Part shown: positions 1 to 7,971 of the stretch, one piece after another
Position numbering within the stretch: the first letter of the stretch is position 1
Layout: the number at the start of each line of letters is the position of its first letter
Assembly: GCA_947626785.1 (NCBI GenBank)
Contig: CANQTO010000033.1
Span: forward strand, 1-33,062
Direction: 5' to 3'
Length of the DNA: 33,062 nt
From: an uncultured Oscillospiraceae bacterium
GTDB taxonomy: Bacteria > Bacillota > Clostridia > Oscillospirales > Oscillospiraceae
The notes under the pieces: generated by a model
Seen by the model: only the letters and a program-made list of their open reading frames with translations
What the model was told of the DNA's origin: nothing
Database searches by the model: none
Position numbers and translations under genes: made by a program

Positions 1-146
1 GGGGCGGCGGCCGTGCGGAAGGTGATCTCCATCACGTCCACGCCGCCGGCGGCCATCGCCTTGGCGGTGGGCACGGCGTCCGCCGCGTCTTCAAGGACGA
101 CCACAGGGACGATCCCCGAGGCCTCCATTCTCTTCAGAACATCCAT
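1..146 (-). CDS. eda: KDPG/KHG aldolase, N-terminal part (cut by window edge)
   Basis: Only the first 48 codons lie in the window. The protein begins MDVLKRMEASGIVPVVV and continues to a segment reading VMEITFRTAAA. This pattern is typical of the class I aldolase family that splits 2-dehydro-3-deoxy-6-phosphogluconate (or 4-hydroxy-2-oxoglutarate) to pyruvate plus glyceraldehyde-3-phosphate (or glyoxylate). The Glu of the E-[IV]-T-[FL]-R-T motif (residue 40) matches the family's active-site glutamate; the Schiff-base lysine would be beyond the edge. The ATG at 146 follows a good GAAAGGAG ribosome binding site at 156-163. The gene has its own promoter with operator-like repeats, suggesting sugar-acid-responsive control of an Entner-Doudoroff or uronate pathway. 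The family call is seen in sequence; the exact substrate is inference. Confidence 0.8.
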   Translation of the reverse strand, partial: MDVLKRMEASGIVPVVVLEDAADAVPTAKAMAAGGVDVMEITFRTAAA

Positions 147-168
147 TTCTTCTTGCTCCTTTCAAAGT

Positions 169-243
169 AGTTTTGGCTTTCAAAGCCGGTAAACTCTAAT
201 ACTAATATATCACAAACCGGCTTTTCTGTAAAGTTTTGGCTTT
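169..243. promoter_or_regulatory. Operator-like repeats around the aldolase promoter
   Basis: Two perfect 9-bp inverted arms, AAAGCCGGT at 182-190 and ACCGGCTTT at 216-224, bracket the -10 box; the upstream arm lies in the promoter spacer and the other just after the expected start. In addition a perfect 12-bp direct repeat AGTTTTGGCTTT occurs at 169-180 and 232-243. The placement fits a repressor-binding or looping operator; the regulator is unknown. Confidence 0.55.
204..232 (-). promoter_or_regulatory. Sigma-A-type promoter of the aldolase gene
   Basis: Read on the minus strand, a -35 box TTTACA (232-227) and a -10 box TATATT (209-204) are separated by 17 bp. Transcription would start near 197 and give a leader of about 50 nt before the aldolase ATG at 146. 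Confidence 0.75.
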
Positions 244-310
244 TCGTCAGGCTTCCCATTTTTGGAAGGGATTTTTGTATAGTTTGTTCAAAATTGAATT
301 GACATATAAA

Positions 311-340
311 AATCTGCCGCAGAAAAACCTGCGGCAGATT
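311..340 (-). terminator. Rho-independent terminator of the ispH-rpsA operon
   Basis: Perfect 12-bp arms AATCTGCCGCAG / CTGCGGCAGATT surround a 6-nt loop. On the minus strand the stem is followed by a short T-rich run. It lies about 20 bp after the stop codon of ispH-rpsA and closes the long minus-strand operon. Confidence 0.8.
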
Positions 341-361
341 TATTCTGTTTGAATATTTGCC

Positions 362-2428
362 TCAGTCGGCGGGCTCGTCCTCCGGGGCAACGCCGGTGGC
401 CTTGCCGTCAGCGGAGATCTCGTACACCAGGGCGTCCTCCCGGGGGGCATCCTCCTTCTCCACCGGGGCGGCGGGAACAACAGGGGCAGGCACGGACAGG
501 GCGCGGATAGACAGGGAGACCTTGTGCTTCTCCTCGTCGATGGCGGTGATCTTGGCGTCCACCACGTCGCCCACGGAAAGGACCTCGTCGGGCTTGGCGA
601 TGCGCCGGTTGGCGATCTGGCTGATATGGATCAGGCCGTCCACGCCGGGGACGATCTCGGCGAAGGCGCCGAAGGGCATGAGCTTGACCACCTTGACGGA
701 GGCCACGCTGTCCACGCTGTACTGGCTGGTGAACTGGAGCCAGGGGTCGGCGGCGGGGTCCTTGTAGCCCAGGGAGATCTTCCGCTTCTCCCGGTCAAAG
801 TTGATCACATAGACATCCAGCTCGTCCCCAACGGAGACGACCTCGGAGGGCTGGTGGATACGGCCCCAGCTCAACTCGGACACGTGCACCATGCCGTCGA
901 TACCGCCGATGTCCACAAAGGCGCCATAGCTGGTCATGGACTTGACCACGCCGTGATAGTGCTTGCCGATCTCGATCTCGTTCCAGATGGCCTCGATGCG
1001 CTCCCGGCGCTCGGCCTGGGCCACCCGGCGGATAGAGCCCACCACGCGCTTGCGGGCCCGGTTGACCTCGGTGATCTTCAGGCGGACGGTCTTCTTCACC
1101 AGCTGGGACAGCTCCGCGTCCCGGGGCAGATCGGTCTGGGAGGCGGGGACAAAGACCCGCACGCCCTTGACGCTGACGACCACGCCGCCCTTGTTCTCCT
1201 CGGTGACGACGCCTTCCATCACGGTGCCGTCCTCAACGGCGGCCTCTACATCGTTCCAGATCTTGGCGGCGTCCAGGCGCTTCTTGGACAGCATAGCGGT
1301 GCCCTCCACGTCGTTGACGCGGACCACAACGGCCTCCACCTCGTCGCCCACCTTGACGGCGTCCTCCAGCTTGGTGCCGTCCTCGGTAAACTCCTCTGCG
1401 GGAATAAAGCCGGAGTACTTGGCGCCCAGATCCACACTGACTTCAGTGCCGGTGATCGCTACCACAGTGCCGGTCACTTTATCTCCGTTATATATGGTCT
1501 TAAGAGTCTCCTCCAGCATTTCATCGAAGGATTTCTCCTTCTCCACTGCGGATTCTTCCGTAATCACTTCGTCCCTGATCTCGTCACTCATTTTGTTTCT
1601 TACCTCCTTAATGATCCACGCGGGGGTCGAGGCGCCGGCTGTAAGCCCGACGGTGTCTGCTTGCCTGAGCTTGTCCAGCTCCAACTCCTCCGGAGTCTCG
1701 ATAAACTGGACCTGCGGACAGTGCTCCTCGCACAGCTGAGCCAGATGCAGGCTGTTGGCGCTGTGCTTGCCGCCGATCACCACCATAGCATCACAGTTGG
1801 ATGCCAATTGAATTGCTTCCTCCTGACGCGTAGATGTCGCAAAACATATTGTATCATGAAATTCCGCGTTTGTACACCTTTTTTTTAATATATCACAACA
1901 TTCGGTAAAATTATTATGGGTTTGGGTGGTTTGGACGACCACTGTTAGAGGTTTTTTCCAAAAATCTCCTGCCGCGTCCAAAAAAGCCGCACATTCCGCG
2001 GGATTTTCGACCACCGCATGCTCGCCGCACCAGCCACGGATGGCCTCCACTTCCGGGTGGAGGCGTGTGCCGATGATGAGGACGAAGCGCCCCTGCTCCT
2101 TGGCGCGGGCGGCGATCCGGTGGATGGCCTTGACCTTGGGGCAGGTGCCGTCGGTGATGACAGCGCCGGTCTTTTCGATCTGCTCATAGACCGAGGGCGA
2201 GACCCCGTGGGCCCGGAGGATCACATGCTCCCCCGCTCTCAGCTCCGCCGGGTCCTGCACCACCCGCAGGCCCTTGCTCTCCAGCAGAGCCACCATCTCC
2301 CGGTTGTGGATCAGCTCCCCGAAGCTGAAGCTGGGGCCCTGCTCCTCCAGGAGCTTCTCCGCCAGCTCCACCGAGCGGCGGACGCCGAAGCAGAAGCCCG
2401 CGCTCTCGGCCACTCTCAGCTCCTTCAC
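362..2428 (-). CDS. ispH-rpsA: Bifunctional HMBPP reductase (IspH) / ribosomal protein S1 fusion
   Basis: A 688-residue fusion. Residues 1-279 are IspH (LytB), the 4Fe-4S enzyme that makes IPP and DMAPP from HMBPP in the last step of the MEP isoprenoid pathway. The three cluster cysteines are at 13 (GFCFGV), 96 (DGTCPKV) and 195, and H41, H74, H124 and E126 (HPEVE) match active-site residues of the family. Residues 280-688 are ribosomal protein S1 with four S1/OB RNA-binding repeats at about 314-385, 400-470, 487-556 and 572-642; the third (GAFVDIGGIDGMVHVSEL) is the most canonical. An acidic tail follows. This fusion is well known in Clostridia. The start codon overlaps the cmk stop by 4 bp (ATGA), so translation is probably coupled. 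A strong internal ribosome binding site sits exactly at the domain junction (separate entry), so a free S1 of 409 residues may also be made. Confidence 0.96.
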   Translation of the reverse strand: MKELRVAESAGFCFGVRRSVELAEKLLEEQGPSFSFGELIHNREMVALLESKGLRVVQDPAELRAGEHVILRAHGVSPSVYEQIEKTGAVITDGTCPKVKAIHRIAARAKEQGRFVLIIGTRLHPEVEAIRGWCGEHAVVENPAECAAFLDAAGDFWKKPLTVVVQTTQTHNNFTECCDILKKRCTNAEFHDTICFATSTRQEEAIQLASNCDAMVVIGGKHSANSLHLAQLCEEHCPQVQFIETPEELELDKLRQADTVGLTAGASTPAWIIKEVRNKMSDEIRDEVITEESAVEKEKSFDEMLEETLKTIYNGDKVTGTVVAITGTEVSVDLGAKYSGFIPAEEFTEDGTKLEDAVKVGDEVEAVVVRVNDVEGTAMLSKKRLDAAKIWNDVEAAVEDGTVMEGVVTEENKGGVVVSVKGVRVFVPASQTDLPRDAELSQLVKKTVRLKITEVNRARKRVVGSIRRVAQAERRERIEAIWNEIEIGKHYHGVVKSMTSYGAFVDIGGIDGMVHVSELSWGRIHQPSEVVSVGDELDVYVINFDREKRKISLGYKDPAADPWLQFTSQYSVDSVASVKVVKLMPFGAFAEIVPGVDGLIHISQIANRRIAKPDEVLSVGDVVDAKITAIDEEKHKVSLSIRALSVPAPVVPAAPVEKEDAPREDALVYEISADGKATGVAPEDEPAD
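1589..1609 (-). promoter_or_regulatory. Internal Shine-Dalgarno and start for stand-alone S1
   Basis: Inside the ispH-rpsA frame the minus strand carries AAGGAGGTA (1609-1601), an almost full anti-16S match, 11 nt before an in-frame ATG (1591-1589, Met280). The codons that follow begin MSDEIRDEV, the start of the S1 part. The site therefore marks the old gene boundary and may still give independent S1 synthesis. The longish 11-nt spacing and lack of expression data are the caveats. Confidence 0.6.
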
Positions 2429-3126
2429 ACCTTCTCCCCCGCCGGCTCCAGGCCCAGCCGTTTCCGGATCAGCGAACAGAGGACCTGGAAGCTCTCCTCA
2501 AAGCCGATATCGCTGGTGTCCACCCGCACGGCGTCCTCCGCCGCCCTCAGGGGCGCGGCGGCCCGCTGACTGTCCTGCCGGTCCCGGTACTCGATGTCCC
2601 GGAGCACCTCCTCAAAGCTGACCGGCGTCCCCTTGGCCTCCAGCTCCCGCAGGCGGCGCTGGGCCCGGGCCTCCGGGCTTGCCGTCAGGAAGATCTTCAG
2701 CTCCGCCTCAGGCAGCACCACCGTGCCGATATCCCGGCCGTCCATGATGACGTTGTGCTCCTGGGCAAGCTTCCTCTGCATCTCCAGCAGGAAGGCCCGC
2801 ACCGCCGGATGGGCGGACACATCCGAGGCGCAGAGAGAGATCTCCGGCGTCCGGATGGCGGCGGAGACATCCTCCCCCGCCAGGAACATCCGCTGTTCCC
2901 CGGCCTCGTTGTAGCCCATGCTGATGTCCAGCTCCGGCAGGATGGCGGCCACTGCCGCCTCGCTCTTCCGGTTGATGCCCAGACGGTAGGCGGCCAGGCC
3001 CACGGTCCGATAGATGGCCCCGGTGTCCACATACAAAAAGCCGAAGGCGGCGGCACAGCGCCGCGCCAGGCTGCTCTTCCCGGCCCCGGAGGGGCCGTCA
3101 ATGGCGATCGCAACTGTCTCGTTCAC
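2425..3126 (-). CDS. cmk: Cytidylate kinase
   Basis: A 233-residue (d)CMP kinase that phosphorylates CMP and dCMP with ATP in pyrimidine salvage and in recycling from RNA and lipid turnover. The P-loop GPSGAGKSS is at residues 11-19, followed by the VDTGAIYR substrate-binding segment, the GRDIGTVV motif and the YRDRQDSQR lid. Length matches the family. The start is GTG at 3126 and overlaps the stop of the upstream flavoprotein by 4 bp (GTGA), with AAAGGATG as ribosome binding site. Its end overlaps the ispH-rpsA start. The cmk-ispH-rpsA order is common in Clostridia, and cmk next to rpsA is common in bacteria generally. Confidence 0.96.
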   Translation of the reverse strand: MNETVAIAIDGPSGAGKSSLARRCAAAFGFLYVDTGAIYRTVGLAAYRLGINRKSEAAVAAILPELDISMGYNEAGEQRMFLAGEDVSAAIRTPEISLCASDVSAHPAVRAFLLEMQRKLAQEHNVIMDGRDIGTVVLPEAELKIFLTASPEARAQRRLRELEAKGTPVSFEEVLRDIEYRDRQDSQRAAAPLRAAEDAVRVDTSDIGFEESFQVLCSLIRKRLGLEPAGEKV

Positions 3127-4376
3127 GGTATCTCATCCTTTAACACAGATTTTCCGGCCACGTAGCCGGTGGACCAGGCGATCTGGAGGTTGAAGCCGCC
3201 GGTGTAGGCGTCCAGATCCAGCACCTCTCCGGCAAAATACAGGCCCCGCACCAGCTTGGACTCCATGGTCCGGGGGTCGATCTCCCTGGTACAGACCCCG
3301 CCGGCGGTGACGATGGCCTCGTCGATGGGCCGGGCCCCGGTCACGGACACGGGGAAGGCCTTCAGCAGCCGCAAAAGCCGCAGGCGCTGCTCCCGGGTCA
3401 GGTCGTGGACCTTCGTCTCCGGCGGGATGCCGGAGAGCCGCACCAGTACGGGGATCATGCTCCGCCCCGCCAGGTCCTGGAGGGCGTTCTGAAACTCCCG
3501 GTTGGCGTATTTTTTAAAATCCCGCTGGAGCCGCTCGTCCAGCTTTTTCTCATCCAGGGCGGGCTTCAGGTCGATCTCCAGCCGGTAAGGCAGACGGCCC
3601 AGCTGCCGCATGTGGGCGCTGGCCGAGAGGACCAAGGGTCCGGAGACGCCGAAGTGGGTGAACAGCAGCTCCCCCAGCTCCCGGAAGATGAGCCGGTCCC
3701 CCTCATAGGCGGAGAGGCGGACGTTTTTCAGGGAGAAGCCCTGCATCTCAGCGCAGTATCCGTCTCCGCTCTCCAGAGGCACCAGGGAGGGCCGGGTCTC
3801 CGTGACCTGGTGGCCCAGGGCGGCCGCGATCCGGTAGCCCGCGCCGGTGGAGCCGGTCAGCGGATAGGACAGGCCGCCGGTGCAGACGGCCGCCGCCCGG
3901 CAGGGGATGAAGCCCCCCTCCGTGACAACGCCGGACACAGCCCCCTCCTTGGCCGTGACGGCCTTGGCCGGCTCATGGACAAGGCGCACACCGCTGTCCC
4001 GGCAGAGTTTGGTCAGCAGCTGGGCCACGTCGTTTGCGTTGTCGCTCACGGGAAAGACCCGGCGGCCCCGCTCCGTCTTCAGCGGCAGGCCCCGGCTCTC
4101 AAAAAAGGCCATGGTATCGGCGGGGGAAAAGCGGCTGACAGCGCTGTAGAGAAAGCGCCCGTCCCCCGGTATGTTCTCCATGAAAGTCCTGACGTCACAG
4201 TCGTTGGTCAGGTTGCAGCGGCCCTTCCCGGTGATGCGGAGCTTGCGCCCCAACTGCCGGTTGGGCTCCAGCAGCAGGGTGTCCACGCCCCGCTCCGCCG
4301 CCGTCAGCGCGCACATCAGCCCGGCGGCTCCGCCTCCGATGACTACCAGCTGGGCCCTTCTCTCCCCGCCGCTCAT
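3123..4376 (-). CDS. HI0933/YhiN-type NAD(P)/FAD-dependent oxidoreductase
   Basis: A 417-residue flavoprotein of the HI0933 (YhiN, BaiN-like) family. The N-terminal dinucleotide-binding motif IGGGAAGL is at residues 13-20, followed by the family signature GRKLRITGKGRCNLTN (43-58). The C-terminus has GGVCTREIDPRTMESK and the FAD-contacting GEVLDLDAYTGGFNLQ segment. ATG at 4376 is chosen as start because it overlaps the upstream stop by 4 bp (ATGA) and directly precedes the Rossmann fold; the open frame extends further upstream only into the neighbouring gene. The biological substrate of this family is largely unsettled; BaiN from Clostridium is linked to bile-acid metabolism, but that role cannot be assigned here. 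Confidence 0.88.
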   Translation of the reverse strand: MSGGERRAQLVVIGGGAAGLMCALTAAERGVDTLLLEPNRQLGRKLRITGKGRCNLTNDCDVRTFMENIPGDGRFLYSAVSRFSPADTMAFFESRGLPLKTERGRRVFPVSDNANDVAQLLTKLCRDSGVRLVHEPAKAVTAKEGAVSGVVTEGGFIPCRAAAVCTGGLSYPLTGSTGAGYRIAAALGHQVTETRPSLVPLESGDGYCAEMQGFSLKNVRLSAYEGDRLIFRELGELLFTHFGVSGPLVLSASAHMRQLGRLPYRLEIDLKPALDEKKLDERLQRDFKKYANREFQNALQDLAGRSMIPVLVRLSGIPPETKVHDLTREQRLRLLRLLKAFPVSVTGARPIDEAIVTAGGVCTREIDPRTMESKLVRGLYFAGEVLDLDAYTGGFNLQIAWSTGYVAGKSVLKDEIP

Positions 4377-5080
4377 GCCAGCACCTGCCGGATCTCCTCC
4401 GGCGTCAGATGCCGCCAGCAGCCGGGCTTCAGATCGCCCAGCTCCAAGGGTCCCTCCCGGATGCGCAGCAGCTTCGTCACCTTGAGCCCCGCCTGGCCGC
4501 ACATTTTGCGCACCTGCCGGTTCCGGCCCTCATAGATCGTCACGGACAAAATCGCCCCGCTCTCGAAGCGGCCGGCGAACTCCACCTCCGCCGGGCGGAG
4601 CCTGACGCAGTCGATCTCCATAGGCTGCCGCAGCAGGGCAGCCTTCTCTTCAAGCCCCTCCCCCTGGACCCAGGTCAGATAGGTCTTGCCCATCTCCCCG
4701 GAGGGGTGGCTGAGTTTTTTGGCGAAATCCCCGTCGTTTGTCATGATCAGCAGGCCCTCGGAGTACATATCCAGCCGCCCGGCCGGATAAACCCGGACCT
4801 GGAGCCCCTTCACCAGCTCCGTCACGCCCCGCCGGCCCTTCTCGTCGTGCAGGGTGGTGACATAGCCCCGGGGCTTGTTTAACATTATGTAAACCTTTTC
4901 TTCCGGCTTGGGCAAGGGCTTGCCCTGGACCAGGATCAGGTCCCTCTCCGGGTCCGCCCGGTCGCCCAGACGCGCCGCCGCCCCGTTCACCGTCACGCGG
5001 CCGGCGGCGATCTCCTCCTCCGCCGCCCGGCGGGACATGAGCCCCGCGGCGGCGATGAGTTTTTGCAGTCGTTCGGTCAT
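4373..5080 (-). CDS. rluB: Pseudouridine synthase, RsuA/RluB family
   Basis: A 235-residue enzyme that converts a specific uridine of rRNA to pseudouridine. Residues 1-50 form an S4 RNA-binding domain (RLQKLIAAAGLMSRRAAEE). The catalytic domain starts about residue 63, and the nucleophilic Asp is D104 in PAGRLDMYSEGLL. A later motif GRNRQVRKMC is also typical. Length and domain order fit RluB (23S rRNA, near position 2605), but RsuA-like or RluF-like specificity cannot be excluded. The start ATG overlaps the stop of the carboxypeptidase gene by 4 bp, and the end overlaps the flavoprotein start by 4 bp. Confidence 0.9.
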   Translation of the reverse strand: MTERLQKLIAAAGLMSRRAAEEEIAAGRVTVNGAAARLGDRADPERDLILVQGKPLPKPEEKVYIMLNKPRGYVTTLHDEKGRRGVTELVKGLQVRVYPAGRLDMYSEGLLIMTNDGDFAKKLSHPSGEMGKTYLTWVQGEGLEEKAALLRQPMEIDCVRLRPAEVEFAGRFESGAILSVTIYEGRNRQVRKMCGQAGLKVTKLLRIREGPLELGDLKPGCWRHLTPEEIRQVLA

Positions 5081-6153
5081 GGATCAAAAGCTCCATATTC
5101 CAAAGTTGGGATTCCGGAAGCTACGCTTCCTGCATACTGTAACTCCGTCTCGGCGATGAGCTCCCCGTCCCGCAGGACGCGGACGCTCCCCGCCCGCTCC
5201 CCCTCTTCAATGGGGGCAAAGACGAAGAAGGACCGCTCGATCTCCAGGCGCAACTCCGCCGCCCTGGGCAAAAACAGCGTCAACGGCTCCGGCCTGGCCT
5301 CCACAGTCCGGGCTGTGCCGGACACCACGGGGATCTGGCAGCGGACGCCCTCTGTCACCTCCCGGTCAGAGTAGGTAGAAAAGGCCCAGTCATAGAGGGC
5401 CATATGGTCGTCCCAGTCGTCCGGGTCGGAGAGGGTCACGCAGATGAAGCGGGTGCCCTCCCGCTCGCAGCAGCTGACCAGGCAGCGCCCGGCCAGCATG
5501 GTATAGCCGGTCTTGCCTCCGATGCAGCCGGGGCAGAGGCTCAGCAGCCGGTTGTGGTTGACATAAGTCTGGTCCCGCACGGTGGCGCTCTCCATCCCCG
5601 CTAAGGCGGCAAAGCGCTCATCCCGCATACAGACATCCATCAGCCGGGCCAGATCCCGGGCGGTGGAGTAGTGGCCCTCGGCGTTGAGGCCGTGGGGATT
5701 GACGAAGTGGCTGGCGCTCAGACCCAGTTCCTCCGCCTTCTGGTTCATCAGCGCGGCGAAGGCCTCCTCGCTGCCGGCGATATGCAGAGCCAGGGCCGTG
5801 GCCGCGTCGTTCCCGGAGGCCAGCATCAGCCCGGTCAGCAGGTCCCTGACGCTGTACTGTTCCCCCGGCCGGAGGTACATGGAGGAGCCCTCCACCAGAG
5901 CACATTCCTCCGGGATCAGGACCTTCTCCTCCAGTCCCGCGTTCTCCAAGGCCACCAGGGCCGTCATGATCTTGGTCGTGCTGGCGATGAGGGACTTTTC
6001 GTCGGCGTTTTTCTCGTAGACGACCTCTCCTCCGCTGTGCATGACGATAGCGCTGGCCGCGCTGACGCCCGGCGCATCCTCCGCCGAGGCCGCCGGGCTC
6101 ACCACAGTCAGCAGCGTGACGGCCAGCAGGGCCGCCGCGATTCGTTTCCACAT
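5077..6153 (-). CDS. D-alanyl-D-alanine carboxypeptidase (DacF/PBP5-like)
   Basis: A 358-residue secreted peptidase S11 that trims the terminal D-Ala from peptidoglycan pentapeptides. The N-terminus MWKRIAAALLAVTLLTVV...ASA is a Sec signal peptide with probable cleavage after residue 24. The penicillin-binding triad is complete: S58-x-x-K61 (STTK), S113-G-N and K214-T-G. The region after about residue 260 corresponds to the beta-rich PBP5 C-terminal domain; no clear amphipathic membrane anchor is seen at the end. ATG at 6153 is preferred because the signal peptide begins there; the frame is open for 19 more codons. The neighbour ytfJ and the operon position fit DacF, a spore-associated carboxypeptidase, but a vegetative DacA role is possible. 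Confidence 0.92.
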   Translation of the reverse strand: MWKRIAAALLAVTLLTVVSPAASAEDAPGVSAASAIVMHSGGEVVYEKNADEKSLIASTTKIMTALVALENAGLEEKVLIPEECALVEGSSMYLRPGEQYSVRDLLTGLMLASGNDAATALALHIAGSEEAFAALMNQKAEELGLSASHFVNPHGLNAEGHYSTARDLARLMDVCMRDERFAALAGMESATVRDQTYVNHNRLLSLCPGCIGGKTGYTMLAGRCLVSCCEREGTRFICVTLSDPDDWDDHMALYDWAFSTYSDREVTEGVRCQIPVVSGTARTVEARPEPLTLFLPRAAELRLEIERSFFVFAPIEEGERAGSVRVLRDGELIAETELQYAGSVASGIPTLEYGAFDP

Positions 6154-6224
6154 AAGAAGCACCACCCTGTAAAGTATTGGGCAGTGCTTATTATGGGCAC
6201 CGGGCCGCAAATTTGCGCAAGGAA

Positions 6225-6617
6225 TTATTTCCCTTCCTTCTGTTTGGCCAGGAAGCTGTCCACCCGGTCGATCACCTGGGGCACCAGATCGATGATCCGA
6301 TCCACGGTGTTGTTGGCGGGAGGCGTGATGTTGATCATCCGGACGGAGCCGTCCTTGATGACCAGAAAGCCGATGGGCTCGATCCGGACGCCGGTGCCGT
6401 TGCCGCCGCCGTAGCCCTTAGAGCCGGTGCCGCCCTTGCCGCCGAACTCCGCGCCGCCGCCGCCGAAGCCCACGCTGATCCGGGAGATGGGCACCAGGGT
6501 GATGCCGTCCGGCGTATAGATCGGTTCGCCCACGGCGGTGTCTACCTGGAGGATGTTCTTCACATTCTCCATCGTGGTCTGCATGAGTTCGCCGATCGGA
6601 TTGGTGTTGTTATCCAT
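6225..6617 (-). CDS. ytfJ: Sporulation protein YtfJ/GerW family
   Basis: A 130-residue protein with the family layout: an N-terminal helix (IGELMQTTMENVKNIL), a central beta and glycine-rich segment (about 46-76, GFGGGGAEFGGKGG and GYGGGNGTG) and a C-terminal amphipathic helix. In Bacillus the homologue GerW is forespore-expressed and needed for normal spore germination. It overlaps the preceding DUF2953 gene by 8 bp, an arrangement frequently seen in spore-forming Firmicutes, and has the ribosome binding site AAAGGATGG. The biochemical function of the family is unknown. Confidence 0.9.
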   Translation of the reverse strand: MDNNTNPIGELMQTTMENVKNILQVDTAVGEPIYTPDGITLVPISRISVGFGGGGAEFGGKGGTGSKGYGGGNGTGVRIEPIGFLVIKDGSVRMINITPPANNTVDRIIDLVPQVIDRVDSFLAKQKEGK

Positions 6618-7347
6618 TTGAGTCCATCCTTTCCTCTGCCTGTGTATTTTCTTCTTTGATCTCGTCTATTTGAATGACCTTCTCCGGGTCAGGTTCTCCC
6701 TGTTTCTTGTTCCGCCGCTTCTCCTTTGCCAGGCGCAGCTTGTTCTTGATGAGCAGGCCCAGGCCGGCAAAGAGGATGGAGAACAGCAGGCCGAAGATGC
6801 GCCCGATGCGCAAGGTGACGGCCAGGCCGAAGTCCAGGCTCATCTGCTGTGCCAGAAAATCCACATCCGTGCTCACCTGGCAGTCCTTGACCTGAAAGCG
6901 CTGCCGGCAGAGCGGGGCCAGGCCGGACAGGACCGCGTTCACCGCGCCGTAGGTCACGGCCGTGTCGTAGGGGTCGTCCCCGGCGGCGGTATAGCGCAGC
7001 AGGAAGCGGTCCACATGGAAGGCCCGGCCGAAGCGGCCAAAGCTCTTGAGCACCGAGCGCAGCAGGGACAGGATCTCGTCCTGGCTGAAGCTGAACTTGC
7101 GCTTTTTCTTCGGCTTTTCCTCCCCGTCGGGGGGATTCTTTTTCTTCTTGACGCGCTTGGGCTTCTTCTCCTTCTTGGGCTTGTCCGCGTCCTCCGGCTT
7201 TTTGGGAAAGAGCTGCAGCAGGACGCCGCAGACCTTGGCCGAGACGTGGAACTGGCCGCCCTCGTAGCCGATATCGGCCCCGATGGGGATCAGCATCAGC
7301 CCCGCGATGAGCAGCACAAGCACGCCTATCACAATTAGTGCCGTCAA
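6610..7347 (-). CDS. DUF2953 membrane protein
   Basis: A 245-residue protein with a strongly hydrophobic N-terminal segment (residues 2-22), a highly basic Lys-rich linker (about 55-85, poly-K/P/E), and a second hydrophobic stretch around 183-202 (GRIFGLLFSILFAGLGLL) followed by a charged tail. This matches the DUF2953 family that usually sits directly upstream of ytfJ in spore formers. The start is TTG at 7347, supported by GGAGTGAG nine or so bases upstream and by the 6-bp gap after the scpB stop. A sporulation-related role is inferred only from the neighbourhood. Confidence 0.8.
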   Translation of the reverse strand: MTALIVIGVLVLLIAGLMLIPIGADIGYEGGQFHVSAKVCGVLLQLFPKKPEDADKPKKEKKPKRVKKKKNPPDGEEKPKKKRKFSFSQDEILSLLRSVLKSFGRFGRAFHVDRFLLRYTAAGDDPYDTAVTYGAVNAVLSGLAPLCRQRFQVKDCQVSTDVDFLAQQMSLDFGLAVTLRIGRIFGLLFSILFAGLGLLIKNKLRLAKEKRRNKKQGEPDPEKVIQIDEIKEENTQAEERMDSNG

Positions 7348-7353
7348 CTATGC

Positions 7354-7959
7354 TCACTCCTTGACAATTTCACTGAGCGCCATCTGTTCGCTTCCCTCGG
7401 GATTCTGGAGCTTCTCGATCTGGAGCCGGAGTTTCTCCAGGCCCTCCCCGCCGGTGCTCTCCGGCAGGGGCGGCAGCTCGGACAGCTCCCGGATGCCCAT
7501 GGTGCGCAAAAACACATCCGTCGTCCGAAACAGGGCCGGCCGCCCCGGCGCCTCCAGGCGCCCGCAGGGCTCCAGCAGGCCCCGCTCCAGCAAGACACCC
7601 ACCGTGTAGGCGCTGTCCACGCCCCGCACCTGGTCGATATAGGCCCGGGTCACTGGCTGGAAATAGGCTGCGATCGCCAAAGTCTCCAGGGCGGGCTGGG
7701 AGAGCATGGGGGGCTTGCGCTGTTCCAGCACCTTGGAGATCAGCCCCGCGAAATCCGGCGCGGAGCAGAGCTGGAGCCGCTTGTCCAGCCGCAGCAGGCG
7801 GACGCCCCGCCCCCCGGCCTCGTACTGCTCCGCCAGCTCCTCCGCCGCGGCTATGATCTCTTCCTCTCCCCGCTCCATGATCAGGGAGAGGCGGGCGACG
7901 GGGACGCTGTCCCCCGCCGCAAACAGGACGGCCTCCAGGGCCGCGGAAAGTTCTGTCAT
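7354..7959 (-). CDS. scpB: Segregation and condensation protein B
   Basis: A 201-residue winged-helix kleisin-associated protein. ScpB dimers bind ScpA and the SMC ATPase to form the bacterial condensin that organises and segregates the origin region. The sequence shows the two tandem winged-helix segments: LEAVLFAAGDSVPVARLS near the start, and the diagnostic LSQPALETLAIAAYFQPVTRAYIDQVRGVDSAYTV region in the middle, which also contains the family's RGVDS motif. Length is typical. It follows scpA by 12 bp in the same operon, as in most Firmicutes. Confidence 0.95.
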   Translation of the reverse strand: MTELSAALEAVLFAAGDSVPVARLSLIMERGEEEIIAAAEELAEQYEAGGRGVRLLRLDKRLQLCSAPDFAGLISKVLEQRKPPMLSQPALETLAIAAYFQPVTRAYIDQVRGVDSAYTVGVLLERGLLEPCGRLEAPGRPALFRTTDVFLRTMGIRELSELPPLPESTGGEGLEKLRLQIEKLQNPEGSEQMALSEIVKE

Positions 7960-7971
7960 CTGTTCACCGAT

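Noticed and set aside
524-1888. Long open frame of 454 codons antisense to ispH-rpsA
   Set aside because: It is Asp/Gly/His/Leu-rich shadow coding typical of the reverse strand of GC-rich genes; the minus-strand frame has unmistakable IspH and S1 motifs.
6206-6217. Palindrome CGCAAATTTGCG between ytfJ and the carboxypeptidase gene
   Set aside because: Short and isolated; no clear promoter spacing around it, so no regulatory call is made.
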